48,306 nucleotides of DNA from Anaerolineae bacterium (GTDB lineage: Bacteria > Chloroflexota > Anaerolineae > 4572-78 > J111): assembly GCA_022071955.1 (NCBI GenBank), contig JAJVIM010000035.1:1-48306 (forward strand), written 5' to 3'. The stretch's first letter is position 1, and each line of letters begins with the position of its first letter. Shown here piece after piece: positions 15,869 through 22,629 of the stretch. The translations under genes and the position numbers were made by a program. The notes below the pieces were generated by a model. It was not told where the DNA came from. It searched no databases and saw nothing but the letters and a program-made list of their open reading frames with translations.

Positions 15869-16516
15869 ATGAAACGCACACTTTTAACGATTGGACTGGC
15901 CGCGCTGCTGACCGGGTTGGTCATTGCTTTCCCGGTTTACGCGCAGAACAACAAGGGCCGGATCGAGGGCCGGATCACCAACCTGACTACCGGCGGCCCC
16001 CCGGCCGAACCGCTGCCCTCGGTCGAGGTGCTGGTCAATGAATGGATGGCCTTGCGCTCCGGGCGCGAGGGCGAGTGGAATGTGACCGGCCTGCCGCCCG
16101 GCGTTTACAGTGTGCGGCTCAACCTGCCGCCCGGTTACAGCCCGGCTCAGGCGGTCATCACCGCCACCATCTGGGGCGACAACACCGAAGTGGTGGACCT
16201 GGCCTACTACAAGGGCAGCGTTCCCCTGCCCACCCCCGCGCCGGAGATTGTCCCGACGACAGCGGTTGATGAACGGGTGCAGCCATTGGGCGTTGCGCCG
16301 GCAGCCACCGCTGTTGTGGCAGAGACTATCACCGCGCCGGTGGCGTTCGCCGACATAGTAACCCCGACCACGGGTATTACCGCGGCGGCGGTCCTGCCGG
16401 GGCAGGCCGGCGTCCGACCCGACTCCTGGTCGCCGGCGGTGCTGGCGGGGCTGGCGGGGCTGGGCCTGGTTATCGCCGCCGCCGGTGCGGCGCAGTTGTG
16501 GAGGGTCAGCAGATGA
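15869..16516 (+). CDS. Surface protein with carboxypeptidase-regulatory-like domain and C-terminal anchor
   Basis: The 215-residue product has a signal peptide ending near VYAQ (about residue 25), a beta-sandwich of the carboxypeptidase regulatory type (RIEGRITNLTTGGPP to GLPPGVYSVRLNLPPGY), a Pro/Thr/Ala-rich stretch, and a C-terminal membrane helix (about 190-210) with the basic tail WRVSR. This order matches wall-sorted proteins, but the residues before the helix (VLPGQAG, then RPDSW) are not a canonical LPXTG box. A nearby sortase gene at 17193 makes sortase processing an attractive idea. It has the same plan as the protein encoded at 21530. The stop overlaps the next start by 4 bp. Confidence 0.8.
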   Translation: MKRTLLTIGLAALLTGLVIAFPVYAQNNKGRIEGRITNLTTGGPPAEPLPSVEVLVNEWMALRSGREGEWNVTGLPPGVYSVRLNLPPGYSPAQAVITATIWGDNTEVVDLAYYKGSVPLPTPAPEIVPTTAVDERVQPLGVAPAATAVVAETITAPVAFADIVTPTTGITAAAVLPGQAGVRPDSWSPAVLAGLAGLGLVIAAAGAAQLWRVSR

Positions 16517-17181
16517 GCGACATTTTGCAGGTACTGGACCAACAAACCAGCCAGACCGAAACCCTGATTGCCCGGCTGCAACAGCGGCTGGAACAAACCA
16601 GCCAACTCCGGCAGCTGGAACAGCAGCGGCAGCAGTTGGTCGATTCCATTGCCCGCCTGGAAAGCCGGCTGGCCGGCATTGACGAGGAACTGGTTGACCT
16701 GCGCCGCCTGGCTGCCACCGACGCTGACCTGGCCGGCGCGACGACCAGGCTGCAAACGGCCTGGGCCGGGCTGGCGCCGGCGCAACCGCCGTCCGGCTTG
16801 CCGGTCGCGCCGGCGGCATTGAACGAGGAGCCGGAACCGGACCACCTCACTGCGCCGGCGCTGTTTGACGCGGAGCCGGTGCTGGACACTGGCTCTTTTA
16901 CGGAACTGTTTGGCGGTTCTGAGCCGGACAATGATGCGGGTTGGTCCTTTGACGGCGGGCTGTTCAGCGCGGCGGAAGAGTTGAAAGACCCGGAAGCGCC
17001 GGACGAATGGGCCTGGTGGGGCAGCGACCAGAACCCTGCCGCCGCCGGCAATGAAGCGCCTGCCGATGATTTCCTGCCGGGCGGGCTGTATGACGCCGGG
17101 GAGGCCTTGTTTGAGGCCCCGCTGCTGCCCGAACCGGAGACCGCGCCCGGACGGAAGGGGCTGCTGGCCCGTTTTTTTTAG
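16513..17181 (+). CDS. Coiled-coil/acidic protein, possibly frameshifted into the sortase
   Basis: ATG 16513 overlaps the previous stop and follows GGAGGG; an in-frame GTG at 16498 is less likely. The 222-residue product starts with about 80 residues of Gln/Leu/Arg-rich coiled coil (QTETLIARLQQRLEQTSQL), then a long acidic, Pro-rich low-complexity stretch (about 95-205), and ends GRKGLLARFF. There is no membrane segment before the stop. The last two Phe codons lie on a run of eight T directly before TAG, with an SD-like GGAAGGGG upstream. A -1 shift would continue as LAAGLVIWLLPALA into the sortase frame, giving a 444-residue anchored sortase. The downstream pseudo-sortase has this same domain order in one frame. 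Confidence 0.75.
   Translation: MSDILQVLDQQTSQTETLIARLQQRLEQTSQLRQLEQQRQQLVDSIARLESRLAGIDEELVDLRRLAATDADLAGATTRLQTAWAGLAPAQPPSGLPVAPAALNEEPEPDHLTAPALFDAEPVLDTGSFTELFGGSEPDNDAGWSFDGGLFSAAEELKDPEAPDEWAWWGSDQNPAAAGNEAPADDFLPGGLYDAGEALFEAPLLPEPETAPGRKGLLARFF
17153..17178 (+). promoter_or_regulatory. Candidate -1 ribosomal frameshift signal (SD-like element plus U-run)
   Basis: An SD-like GGAAGGGG at 17153-17160 lies 11 bases before the run of eight T at 17172-17179. Read in frame, the site is U UUU UUU followed at once by UAG. This spacing is close to that of the known stimulator in the E. coli dnaX signal. The -1 frame is open upstream and downstream into the sortase. A sequencing error in the T-run is the main alternative. 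Confidence 0.5.
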
Positions 17182-17192
17182 CCGCCGGGCTG

Positions 17193-17846
17193 GTGATCTG
17201 GCTGCTGCCGGCGCTGGCCCTGGCGGTCACGGCCGCCCGGCCCGTGGCCGCGACCGGGCCGCAGACAACCCCGCCCACGCCGGCGGTTTTAGCAACACCG
17301 GCCGCACCGGCGACTTTAACAACACCGGCCGCGCCCACGCCGGCCCGGAGCGGACCGATCATCCTGGTGGCGGCTACCCCCACCCCGCCGGCGCGCCCAT
17401 CACCGGCCCCGCGCCGCTTGCCGCTGCGCGTCGCGGCGCTGAATTTGCCGGGGGTCAGCGAACCGGTTGTTGTCACTCAAACGCAGGCGGAACCGGTTGG
17501 GGAGGGGGTGGTGCAGTGGGCGGTGCCGCGTTACGACGCCGGCCAGCACAACACCACCCCGGCGTGCGGTCAGCCGGGCAACACCATCATCGTCGGCCAC
17601 TCGGTCTGGTACGACGAAAGCGGGGTCTTTGCCCCGCTGCTGGCGGTTGAACCCGGCCAGGCCATCCGCTGCAAAAATGATGATGGCCGGGAATATGTCT
17701 ATCAGGTTCAGCGCAAATGGGAAGCGCCCTACGAGGACGGTTCCTGGTTGAGCCAGGCTCAAACGGATGACCTGTTGACCCTGTACACCTGCCGCCTGGA
17801 CCTGACCGGCCTGGTGATTGTGCAGGCCCAACGAATTGACGGTTGA
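17193..17846 (+). CDS. Sortase family transpeptidase
   Basis: The open frame from GTG 17193 encodes 217 residues, though the frame extends upstream into the T-run and may be reached by frameshifting. It has a hydrophobic N-terminus (IWLLPALALAVTAA), a Pro/Thr/Ala-rich linker to about residue 75, and a sortase beta-barrel. The catalytic His136 is in NTIIVGHSVWYD and Cys200 in LTLYTC. The usual Arg would lie on the following strand; Arg201 or Arg214 are the only candidates, so that residue is uncertain. Sortases cut a C-terminal sorting signal and join the protein to a wall amine or pilin. Surface proteins at 15869 and 21530 are possible substrates. It is coupled to the coiled-coil genes around it. 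Confidence 0.85.
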   Translation: MIWLLPALALAVTAARPVAATGPQTTPPTPAVLATPAAPATLTTPAAPTPARSGPIILVAATPTPPARPSPAPRRLPLRVAALNLPGVSEPVVVTQTQAEPVGEGVVQWAVPRYDAGQHNTTPACGQPGNTIIVGHSVWYDESGVFAPLLAVEPGQAIRCKNDDGREYVYQVQRKWEAPYEDGSWLSQAQTDDLLTLYTCRLDLTGLVIVQAQRIDG

Positions 17847-17849
17847 AAA

Positions 17850-18449
17850 ATGAATCTTACGGCTTTGTCACTCGAACAACTGGAAACAATGCACGGCGCT
17901 CTGGGCGAATACCTGGACGCTCGCCGCCGCCACGAAGCGGCCCGCCGCCTGGAAACGTTGGAGACCCAGCGCCGGCAGGTGGCGCTGGAACTCGATGAGG
18001 CGCGGGCGCAGTTGGCCGCCCAAAAAGAGATGTCAGGGCGGCTGATGGCCGCCCTGAAGCTGACAGCGCCTTCAACCAACGGCCACGCAAAACCGGCCGA
18101 GGCAGTCGAAGTGGACGCGCCGCCGAAAAAGCCGGCGGTCTCCGAACCGGCTCAGGAAATCGAAATGGACGCGCCGCCGGCCTCCGCCCTGACCTGGGCA
18201 GCCGAAGTGGATACGCCGCCGGCCAGTGTGGCTGAACAGTCAGCGGTTTCCGAGCCGGCCTGGGGCGACGAAATGGATATGCCACCGGTGGTCTCCAAAC
18301 CGGCCGGGCGCAAGCGAAAGCCGGCGACCGGCAACGCTGACAGGCCGCTCGCCGGGGATGAGCCGGTTCCGGCGGCTGACCTGCCCGCCGATTCTCTGGA
18401 CGGGACCCTGACCCTGGCTGACCTGGCCGCCCTTGAGGATGAGTGGTAA
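17850..18449 (+). CDS. Coiled-coil protein with APP-type acidic repeats
   Basis: I recognise no named family in this 199-residue protein. Residues about 5-70 form an Arg/Glu/Leu-rich coiled coil (YLDARRRHEAARRLETLETQ). The middle holds four or five degenerate repeats of the form VDAPP/MDAPP/VDTPP/MDMPP about 18-25 residues apart, with SEPA or SKPA words. The C-terminus is acidic and ends LAALEDEW. The plan (coiled coil, acidic low complexity, Trp-ending tail) is shared with the proteins at 16513 and 24995. It starts 3 bp after the sortase stop and overlaps the pseudo-sortase region, so all four genes are probably one translational unit. A scaffold for the envelope machine is an inference. Confidence 0.7.
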   Translation: MNLTALSLEQLETMHGALGEYLDARRRHEAARRLETLETQRRQVALELDEARAQLAAQKEMSGRLMAALKLTAPSTNGHAKPAEAVEVDAPPKKPAVSEPAQEIEMDAPPASALTWAAEVDTPPASVAEQSAVSEPAWGDEMDMPPVVSKPAGRKRKPATGNADRPLAGDEPVPAADLPADSLDGTLTLADLAALEDEW

Positions 18450-18451
18450 CT

Positions 18452-19348
18452 ATGGCCTCAACGCAAACCAGCCTGCTGGATGAAGACATCCGCCAACTGG
18501 AAACAGAGATCGCGGCTCTGGAAGAGGAACTGGCCGGCCTGGAAAACGGCGTCCATCATATGCGCCTCGACAATGGCATGACCCTGGAAGTCGGGGTGAC
18601 CGGCGATGAACTGCAAATTGACGAAGCCGCCATTCGCGCCGCGCTGGGCGTTGACAAACCGGCGACCGGCGCTGACCAACCCGCGCCGTTGCAGCGCTAC
18701 CTGCCCTACGCCCTGCTGGGCGGCGGCGGGCTGCTGCTGGTGGTCATCGGGCTGGCCCTGCGGCTGCTGCTCGCGCCCCAGCCGGCTGCGACGGTAAAAA
18801 TCGAGGCCACACCGACAATCACCGCCACACCGACAATGACGCCGACGATAACGCCAACGCCCACCGCCACCCCGACCCCGACGCCGCCGCTTATCCCGGC
18901 CGACTTCATTGGCCGCGCCCCGGCCGAGATGCAGGTCTCATCCCTGCGCTTCAAGCAGCCGGTCTACAAGGGCGACTGGACCATTGCCGGCGGGCAGGTG
19001 ACGCTGAACGACGCCGGCGGTCAGGCCCGGTACTACGACTCCTTTGTGGGCGAGGACAACACCGTCATCGGCGGCGACGCCTCGACCCCGGAGGCGGCCC
19101 TGTATCCGCTGCGCAGCGCCGATGTCAACGATGTAGTGCTGGTCACCGACCGGGCTGGGCGCAAGTTCTACTTCCGGCTGCTGCCGTTCAGTGACGACCG
19201 TGAGCGGGTGGAACGCTACATCAAGCCGGATGAAATCTGGGTGACGCTGCCGACCGACCGGCCGGCCCTGACCATCATCCTGCGGGTCGAAGGCGACCGC
19301 CGCCTGGCTTTGCGCGGCGTTCTGTACCAGACGGATTTAGGGGATTGA
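18452..19348 (+). CDS. Membrane-anchored sortase-like protein lacking catalytic residues
   Basis: ATG 18452 is chosen over GTG 18443. The 298-residue product has an N-terminal coiled coil (LDEDIRQLETEIAALEEEL, about 9-30), a membrane helix (about 86-107), a Thr/Pro-rich linker (118-147) and a C-terminal domain that lines up with the neighbouring sortase. NTVIGGD (203-209) stands where sortases have a GH motif, so Asp209 replaces the catalytic His. LTIILRV (273-279) stands where they have TLxTC, so the Cys is absent. VVLVTDRAGRKFYFRL corresponds to the central strand pair. It is probably a non-catalytic partner or scaffold. Its single-frame layout supports the idea that the sortase at 17193 is fused to the coiled coil at 16513. 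Confidence 0.75.
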   Translation: MASTQTSLLDEDIRQLETEIAALEEELAGLENGVHHMRLDNGMTLEVGVTGDELQIDEAAIRAALGVDKPATGADQPAPLQRYLPYALLGGGGLLLVVIGLALRLLLAPQPAATVKIEATPTITATPTMTPTITPTPTATPTPTPPLIPADFIGRAPAEMQVSSLRFKQPVYKGDWTIAGGQVTLNDAGGQARYYDSFVGEDNTVIGGDASTPEAALYPLRSADVNDVVLVTDRAGRKFYFRLLPFSDDRERVERYIKPDEIWVTLPTDRPALTIILRVEGDRRLALRGVLYQTDLGD

Positions 19349-19360
19349 CTAGTGGATACG

Positions 19361-19372
19361 CCTCACTTGAGG
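19361..19372. promoter_or_regulatory. Short palindrome upstream of the VirB2-like gene
   Basis: CCTCA-CT-TGAGG lies 41 bp before the VirB2-like start, followed by the A+T-rich GTGAAATTATAAATTG. No properly spaced promoter pair was found, so this could be an operator or part of a weak hairpin. Confidence 0.3.
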
Positions 19373-19412
19373 TGAAATTATAAATTGTTCATTCATAGAA
19401 AGGACTTTTTCA

Positions 19413-19751
19413 ATGACCAGAGTAAAGCAGTTTTTCTACCAACGGGTACTGCCGGCGCTGTTCTGGAGCCTGGTGCTGGCCGCGCCAGCCGCGGCGCAAA
19501 GCGGGGCTGGCGACGCCGCGGCTGTCGCCGAACAGATTCGGGGCATCCTGTTCCAGTTGATGCTGATCGGCGGGCCGGTGATGCTGCTGGTTGGCTTTGC
19601 GATGATGTTCGCCGGCGGCATCAACCCCCAGTGGAAACAGCGCGGGATGGAAATCATCAAGTGGACCTTCCTGGGGGCGCTGGGCATCGCTGTGGCCCAG
19701 GGCGTGCTGTGGGGCATCATCGAACCCCTGCTCAGTAGTTCGGGGGGTTGA
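19413..19751 (+). CDS. VirB2/TrbC-like T4SS pilin
   Basis: The 112-residue product has a signal peptide ending near AAPAAAQ (about residue 29) and two hydrophobic helices (about 43-67 and 83-102) separated by a short polar loop (INPQWKQRGMEII). This is the plan of VirB2/TrbC pilins and of their counterparts in T4SS of cell-wall bacteria. The AAAGGA ribosome site lies 10 bp upstream of ATG. It stands directly before the VirB6-like gene, as is common in T4SS operons. Its sequence is too short and hydrophobic for firm family assignment by eye, so the call rests mainly on length, topology and position. Confidence 0.7.
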   Translation: MTRVKQFFYQRVLPALFWSLVLAAPAAAQSGAGDAAAVAEQIRGILFQLMLIGGPVMLLVGFAMMFAGGINPQWKQRGMEIIKWTFLGALGIAVAQGVLWGIIEPLLSSSGG

Positions 19752-19800
19752 TAATGCCGGGCGGGTGGCGCGGCGGCAGGCAACAACAGGAGGCGCGGCA

Positions 19801-20973
19801 GTGAGAAAACTCATTATACCCTTCATTATATATTCATTCATTCTCGTGCTGCCGGCCCCGGCTGTTGTCTACGCCGCGTCGCCCGCCGGCCCATTGGTTC
19901 AGGAACCACCCGACTCGTCCTGGTGGGAATCGTTCATCCCGGAGGAATACCGCCCCTCGCAAATCGGCCAGACAGTGGCCGAAACCGTGTGGGGGCTGCT
20001 GACCGAAAGCCTGGCCGACTGGCTGCGGGGCTGGTTTGACCAGACCATTGCCCAGTTCCAGAGCTGGCTGGCCGGCAGTTGGGACCTGAAAAATGAGTCC
20101 GGGCTGCTGGGCGGGGCGCTGCATTCAATGTTTCGCTCGGCGGCGCTGCTGGTCATCCCCTGGATTGGGCTGTCGATTACCGTCACTTTTTTTCAGCGAA
20201 TGCTGGTGACGGTTTTCCCCGGCGTGGTGCGCAATTTCAGCATCAGCCAGCATATGGGCCGGCTGTTCATCATCATCTTCTTTATGAACACCCGGATGCT
20301 GGACGCGCTGATTGACGTGACCGGAATGACCAGCACGATGGCCTTTTCGATGGCGCTGGGGGCCGGCGGCGGGCTGGTCGAGTGGTCGTGGATCAGCCAT
20401 ATGGTCAGCCTGGTGGCGCTGGGAGCGTTGTCGTTTACCGAGATCATCCTGGCGCTGCTGGCGCTGATCGCCCTGTTTATCGGCATTGTGGTCGCCCTGC
20501 TGATCAAGCACATCGCCGTCTTCTTTCTGCTGGCGGCGCTGCCGCTGGCGGCGGCGGGCTGGCTGTATCCCTTTACCGAAAAGTTCTGGGGCAAATTCTG
20601 GTGGCTGTATCTCAAATTGCTGGCCCTGCCGTTCATCCTGGCTTTCGCGCTGAAAATCATCATCGCCGTGCTGGAGATGATGGGCGGCAATGTGCTGACC
20701 GGCCTGGTTATCGCATTGTTGCTGCAAGGCGCGTTCACCTGGATTGTGTTCAAATTCCTGTTGATGCCCGAAACGTTGATGATTGCCGCCGGGGCCGGGT
20801 TGACCGCCGTGGGCGCCGGCGCTGTCGGCGTGCCGCTGCTGGTCGGCGGCGGGACAATGTTGATTGGCCGCGCCAGCGGCGACAACCGGGCCGGACAGAT
20901 GGCGCAGGTGGCCTACCGGGGCTATCAGGCGGCGCAGGGGCAGGGCGATGCCGCCGATAGCGGTGGCCAGTAG
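19801..20973 (+). CDS. VirB6/TrbL-like polytopic T4SS channel protein
   Basis: GTG 19801 is chosen because AGGAGG lies 6 bp upstream; an in-frame start at 19765 has none. The 390-residue product has a signal peptide (RKLIIPFIIYSFILVLPAPA), an extracellular aromatic-rich segment (SSWWESFIPEEYRPS), and then at least six hydrophobic helices between about residues 115 and 360, ending in a Gly/Ala-rich tail. Such architecture is typical of VirB6/TrbL proteins, which form the inner-membrane part of type IV secretion channels. A strongly aromatic loop (EKFWGKFWWLYLKLLALP) is visible. It is flanked by the VirB2-like pilin and a peptidoglycan hydrolase that overlaps its stop by 1 bp. Confidence 0.8.
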   Translation: MRKLIIPFIIYSFILVLPAPAVVYAASPAGPLVQEPPDSSWWESFIPEEYRPSQIGQTVAETVWGLLTESLADWLRGWFDQTIAQFQSWLAGSWDLKNESGLLGGALHSMFRSAALLVIPWIGLSITVTFFQRMLVTVFPGVVRNFSISQHMGRLFIIIFFMNTRMLDALIDVTGMTSTMAFSMALGAGGGLVEWSWISHMVSLVALGALSFTEIILALLALIALFIGIVVALLIKHIAVFFLLAALPLAAAGWLYPFTEKFWGKFWWLYLKLLALPFILAFALKIIIAVLEMMGGNVLTGLVIALLLQGAFTWIVFKFLLMPETLMIAAGAGLTAVGAGAVGVPLLVGGGTMLIGRASGDNRAGQMAQVAYRGYQAAQGQGDAADSGGQ

Positions 20974-21542
20974 TGCTGCGCTGGCTCTTTGGCGGCTGCG
21001 CCACATGCGGCGCGCTGTTGGCAGTGGCCGGGGTCATTTTGCTCATCATCGTCATTGCCGTGGTCATCATTGTGGCCCAAATTTACGTGGCGGCCATTTA
21101 CACCTGGTTGTTTGGCCACGAAACGACGATCCCGACCACCATTCACGGAATGCCAACGACCGGGGTCATCACCGCCACGTTTCACGACTCGGATTACCTG
21201 GCAATGTTCGGGGTGCAGCACACCGGCGTGGACATCGCGGGCGCCGAAGGCACACCGATTTACTGCACCAGCGATGACGCCAAAGTCGAAGGCAAGGGCT
21301 ACGACGCCGCCGGCTATGGCCATTATCTGAAAATCCGGGATCGGGACAGCGACTTTTATATCATCCTGGCCCACCTGCGGCAGCCGTCCTCGTATGATAT
21401 TGGCGATGACCTGGATTACGGCGATTTGATTGGCTATATGGGTAGCAGCGGCAATTCAACCGGCAATCACCTGCATTACGAAATCAGGGACCCGGGCAAC
21501 AACCCGGTTAACCCGGAAGGCAGCGAAGGATGTTGTCACTGA
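20973..21542 (+). CDS. Membrane-anchored M23 (LytM-type) peptidoglycan peptidase
   Basis: The 189-residue product has an N-terminal membrane anchor (about 12-45) and a compact M23 domain. Zinc ligands are visible in QHTGVDIAG (His83, Asp87) and NHLHYEIRD (His168 of the HxH), with His134 in ILAHL as the further catalytic His. The glycine-rich GYMGSSGNSTGNHLHYE segment is typical of lysostaphin-like enzymes. In conjugation machines such enzymes open the cell wall for the channel, the job done by VirB1 or by NlpC/P60 hydrolases elsewhere. It begins at GTG sharing one base with the VirB6-like stop, and its end overlaps the next surface-protein gene by 13 bp. Confidence 0.9.
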   Translation: MLRWLFGGCATCGALLAVAGVILLIIVIAVVIIVAQIYVAAIYTWLFGHETTIPTTIHGMPTTGVITATFHDSDYLAMFGVQHTGVDIAGAEGTPIYCTSDDAKVEGKGYDAAGYGHYLKIRDRDSDFYIILAHLRQPSSYDIGDDLDYGDLIGYMGSSGNSTGNHLHYEIRDPGNNPVNPEGSEGCCH

Positions 21543-22204
21543 ACAGTAAACGGAAATTTATGGCCATCGGGGCGGGCTTGCCGCTCATCCTGGGCGGCGG
21601 GCTGCTGCTGGTTGGCCTGTGGCTGGCCTGGCCGCCGCCGGCGTATGGCCAGAACGGGCCATACAGCCTGGTCATCGAGGGCCGGGTCACCCGCCAGGGC
21701 GGCGCGCCGGGGATGCTCAAGCCGGTGGCGCTGACCACCGCGCTGGGCGAAACACTGGAGACAAAGACGGACGCCGACGGCTATTTCACCCTGACCGGCA
21801 GCGTCGAGGCTGACGGTGGGCTGTTGGAAGTGCGCAGCGGGGCGGTAGCCGATATTTCATTTGGCCAGATGGCCGTCACCTGGGCCGCCGGCGGGCCGGG
21901 CGAAAAACGCCTGACAGTTAACCTCATCACCGACGGCAAAAAGCTGTGGTCAGACGCCACCGAGCCGCCCTACCCGGCCCCGCTGCCGGGCGAAACCATT
22001 GCGGGCGGCAAAACGCCTGCCGCCCCGCCGGTCACTTTGCCGACAACCACGCCGCCCACCGCGACCCCTGTTCCTCAGCCGGAACCGCCGGCCGGCGAGC
22101 GCAGCGCCACCTGGGTGGTAGTTGCGCTGCTGGTGGGAGTTGGTTTGATAGCCGGGCTGGCGCTGCTGGCCGGCGGCCTGTTACTACTGCGGAGGAATAA
22201 ATGA
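21530..22204 (+). CDS. Surface protein with beta-sandwich domain and C-terminal membrane anchor
   Basis: The 224-residue product has a basic N-terminus (LNSKRKF) and signal peptide to about AYGQ (residue 41), a carboxypeptidase-regulatory-like domain (SLVIEGRVTRQGGAPGML to TDADGYFTLTG), a Pro/Thr-rich stretch, and a C-terminal helix (about 193-219) with tail LRRNK. This is the same plan as the protein at 15869, and both could be sortase clients. LPTTT occurs about 30 residues before the helix but is not a full LPXTG box at the usual distance. It lies between the M23 peptidase and the PrgI-like gene, overlapping both, so it is embedded in the T4SS operon and may be a structural surface part. 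Confidence 0.78.
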   Translation: MLSLNSKRKFMAIGAGLPLILGGGLLLVGLWLAWPPPAYGQNGPYSLVIEGRVTRQGGAPGMLKPVALTTALGETLETKTDADGYFTLTGSVEADGGLLEVRSGAVADISFGQMAVTWAAGGPGEKRLTVNLITDGKKLWSDATEPPYPAPLPGETIAGGKTPAAPPVTLPTTTPPTATPVPQPEPPAGERSATWVVVALLVGVGLIAGLALLAGGLLLLRRNK

Positions 22205-22629
22205 GCTACGAAAGCGACATCGAGGATACCGAATATCTCATTCCCGCGCCGGTGCTGACCTCGGCCGACAAGCTGTTTGACTTCGGCTTCATCTCCTTCA
22301 GCCTGGCTCAGATCATCGAGACGGCGCTGGTGCTGCTCTTTGTCTGGGGGTTGTGGCAGGTATTGTTCTTTCTGCCGTGGCAGTTGTTGGCGGCGGTCTC
22401 GATCATCATTGTGGTCATCTCATTCCTGTTCATTACCCAGCCGGTCAACGGCCTGCCGGGCGACCAGTGGATTGCCTACGCCCTGCGCTTTTACCTGCTG
22501 GAACGAAACCGGCGGCTCATTCCCCGCCGCGGCAGCAACCCCATCCGGCTGACCCATTTCCGGGTGCGCAGCGACACCGGCCAGGTGCTGCTCAATATCA
22601 ACCCCAACGGCCAGCAGGAGGACGTCTGA
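22201..22629 (+). CDS. PrgI/VirB3-like T4SS membrane protein
   Basis: The 142-residue product has a short cytoplasmic N-terminus containing IPAPVLTSADKLFDFGFISF, then two close hydrophobic helices (about 40-57 and 60-78) and a polar C-terminal half (WIAYALRFYLLERNRRLIP). This matches PrgI-type proteins, which take the place of VirB3 next to the VirB4 ATPase in T4SS of Gram-positive and related bacteria. It starts with ATGA overlapping the preceding gene and its TGA shares a base with the ATG of the VirB4 gene. The coupling to VirB4 is a strong context argument for its identity. Confidence 0.8.
   Translation: MSYESDIEDTEYLIPAPVLTSADKLFDFGFISFSLAQIIETALVLLFVWGLWQVLFFLPWQLLAAVSIIIVVISFLFITQPVNGLPGDQWIAYALRFYLLERNRRLIPRRGSNPIRLTHFRVRSDTGQVLLNINPNGQQEDV

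Noticed and set aside
19343..19380. Promoter TTGACT ... TATAAA upstream of the VirB2-like gene
   Set aside because: The spacing between the two boxes is about 28 bp, too long for a sigma70-type promoter.
21530..22204. LPTTT in this protein as a sortase LPXTG signal
   Set aside because: It lacks the Gly and is about 30 residues from the membrane helix, further than known sorting signals.
22353..22628. Longer VirB4 starting at 22353
   Set aside because: This part overlaps the PrgI-like gene in another frame and encodes Arg/Pro-rich nonsense-like sequence; ATG 22629 fits the VirB4 N-terminus.
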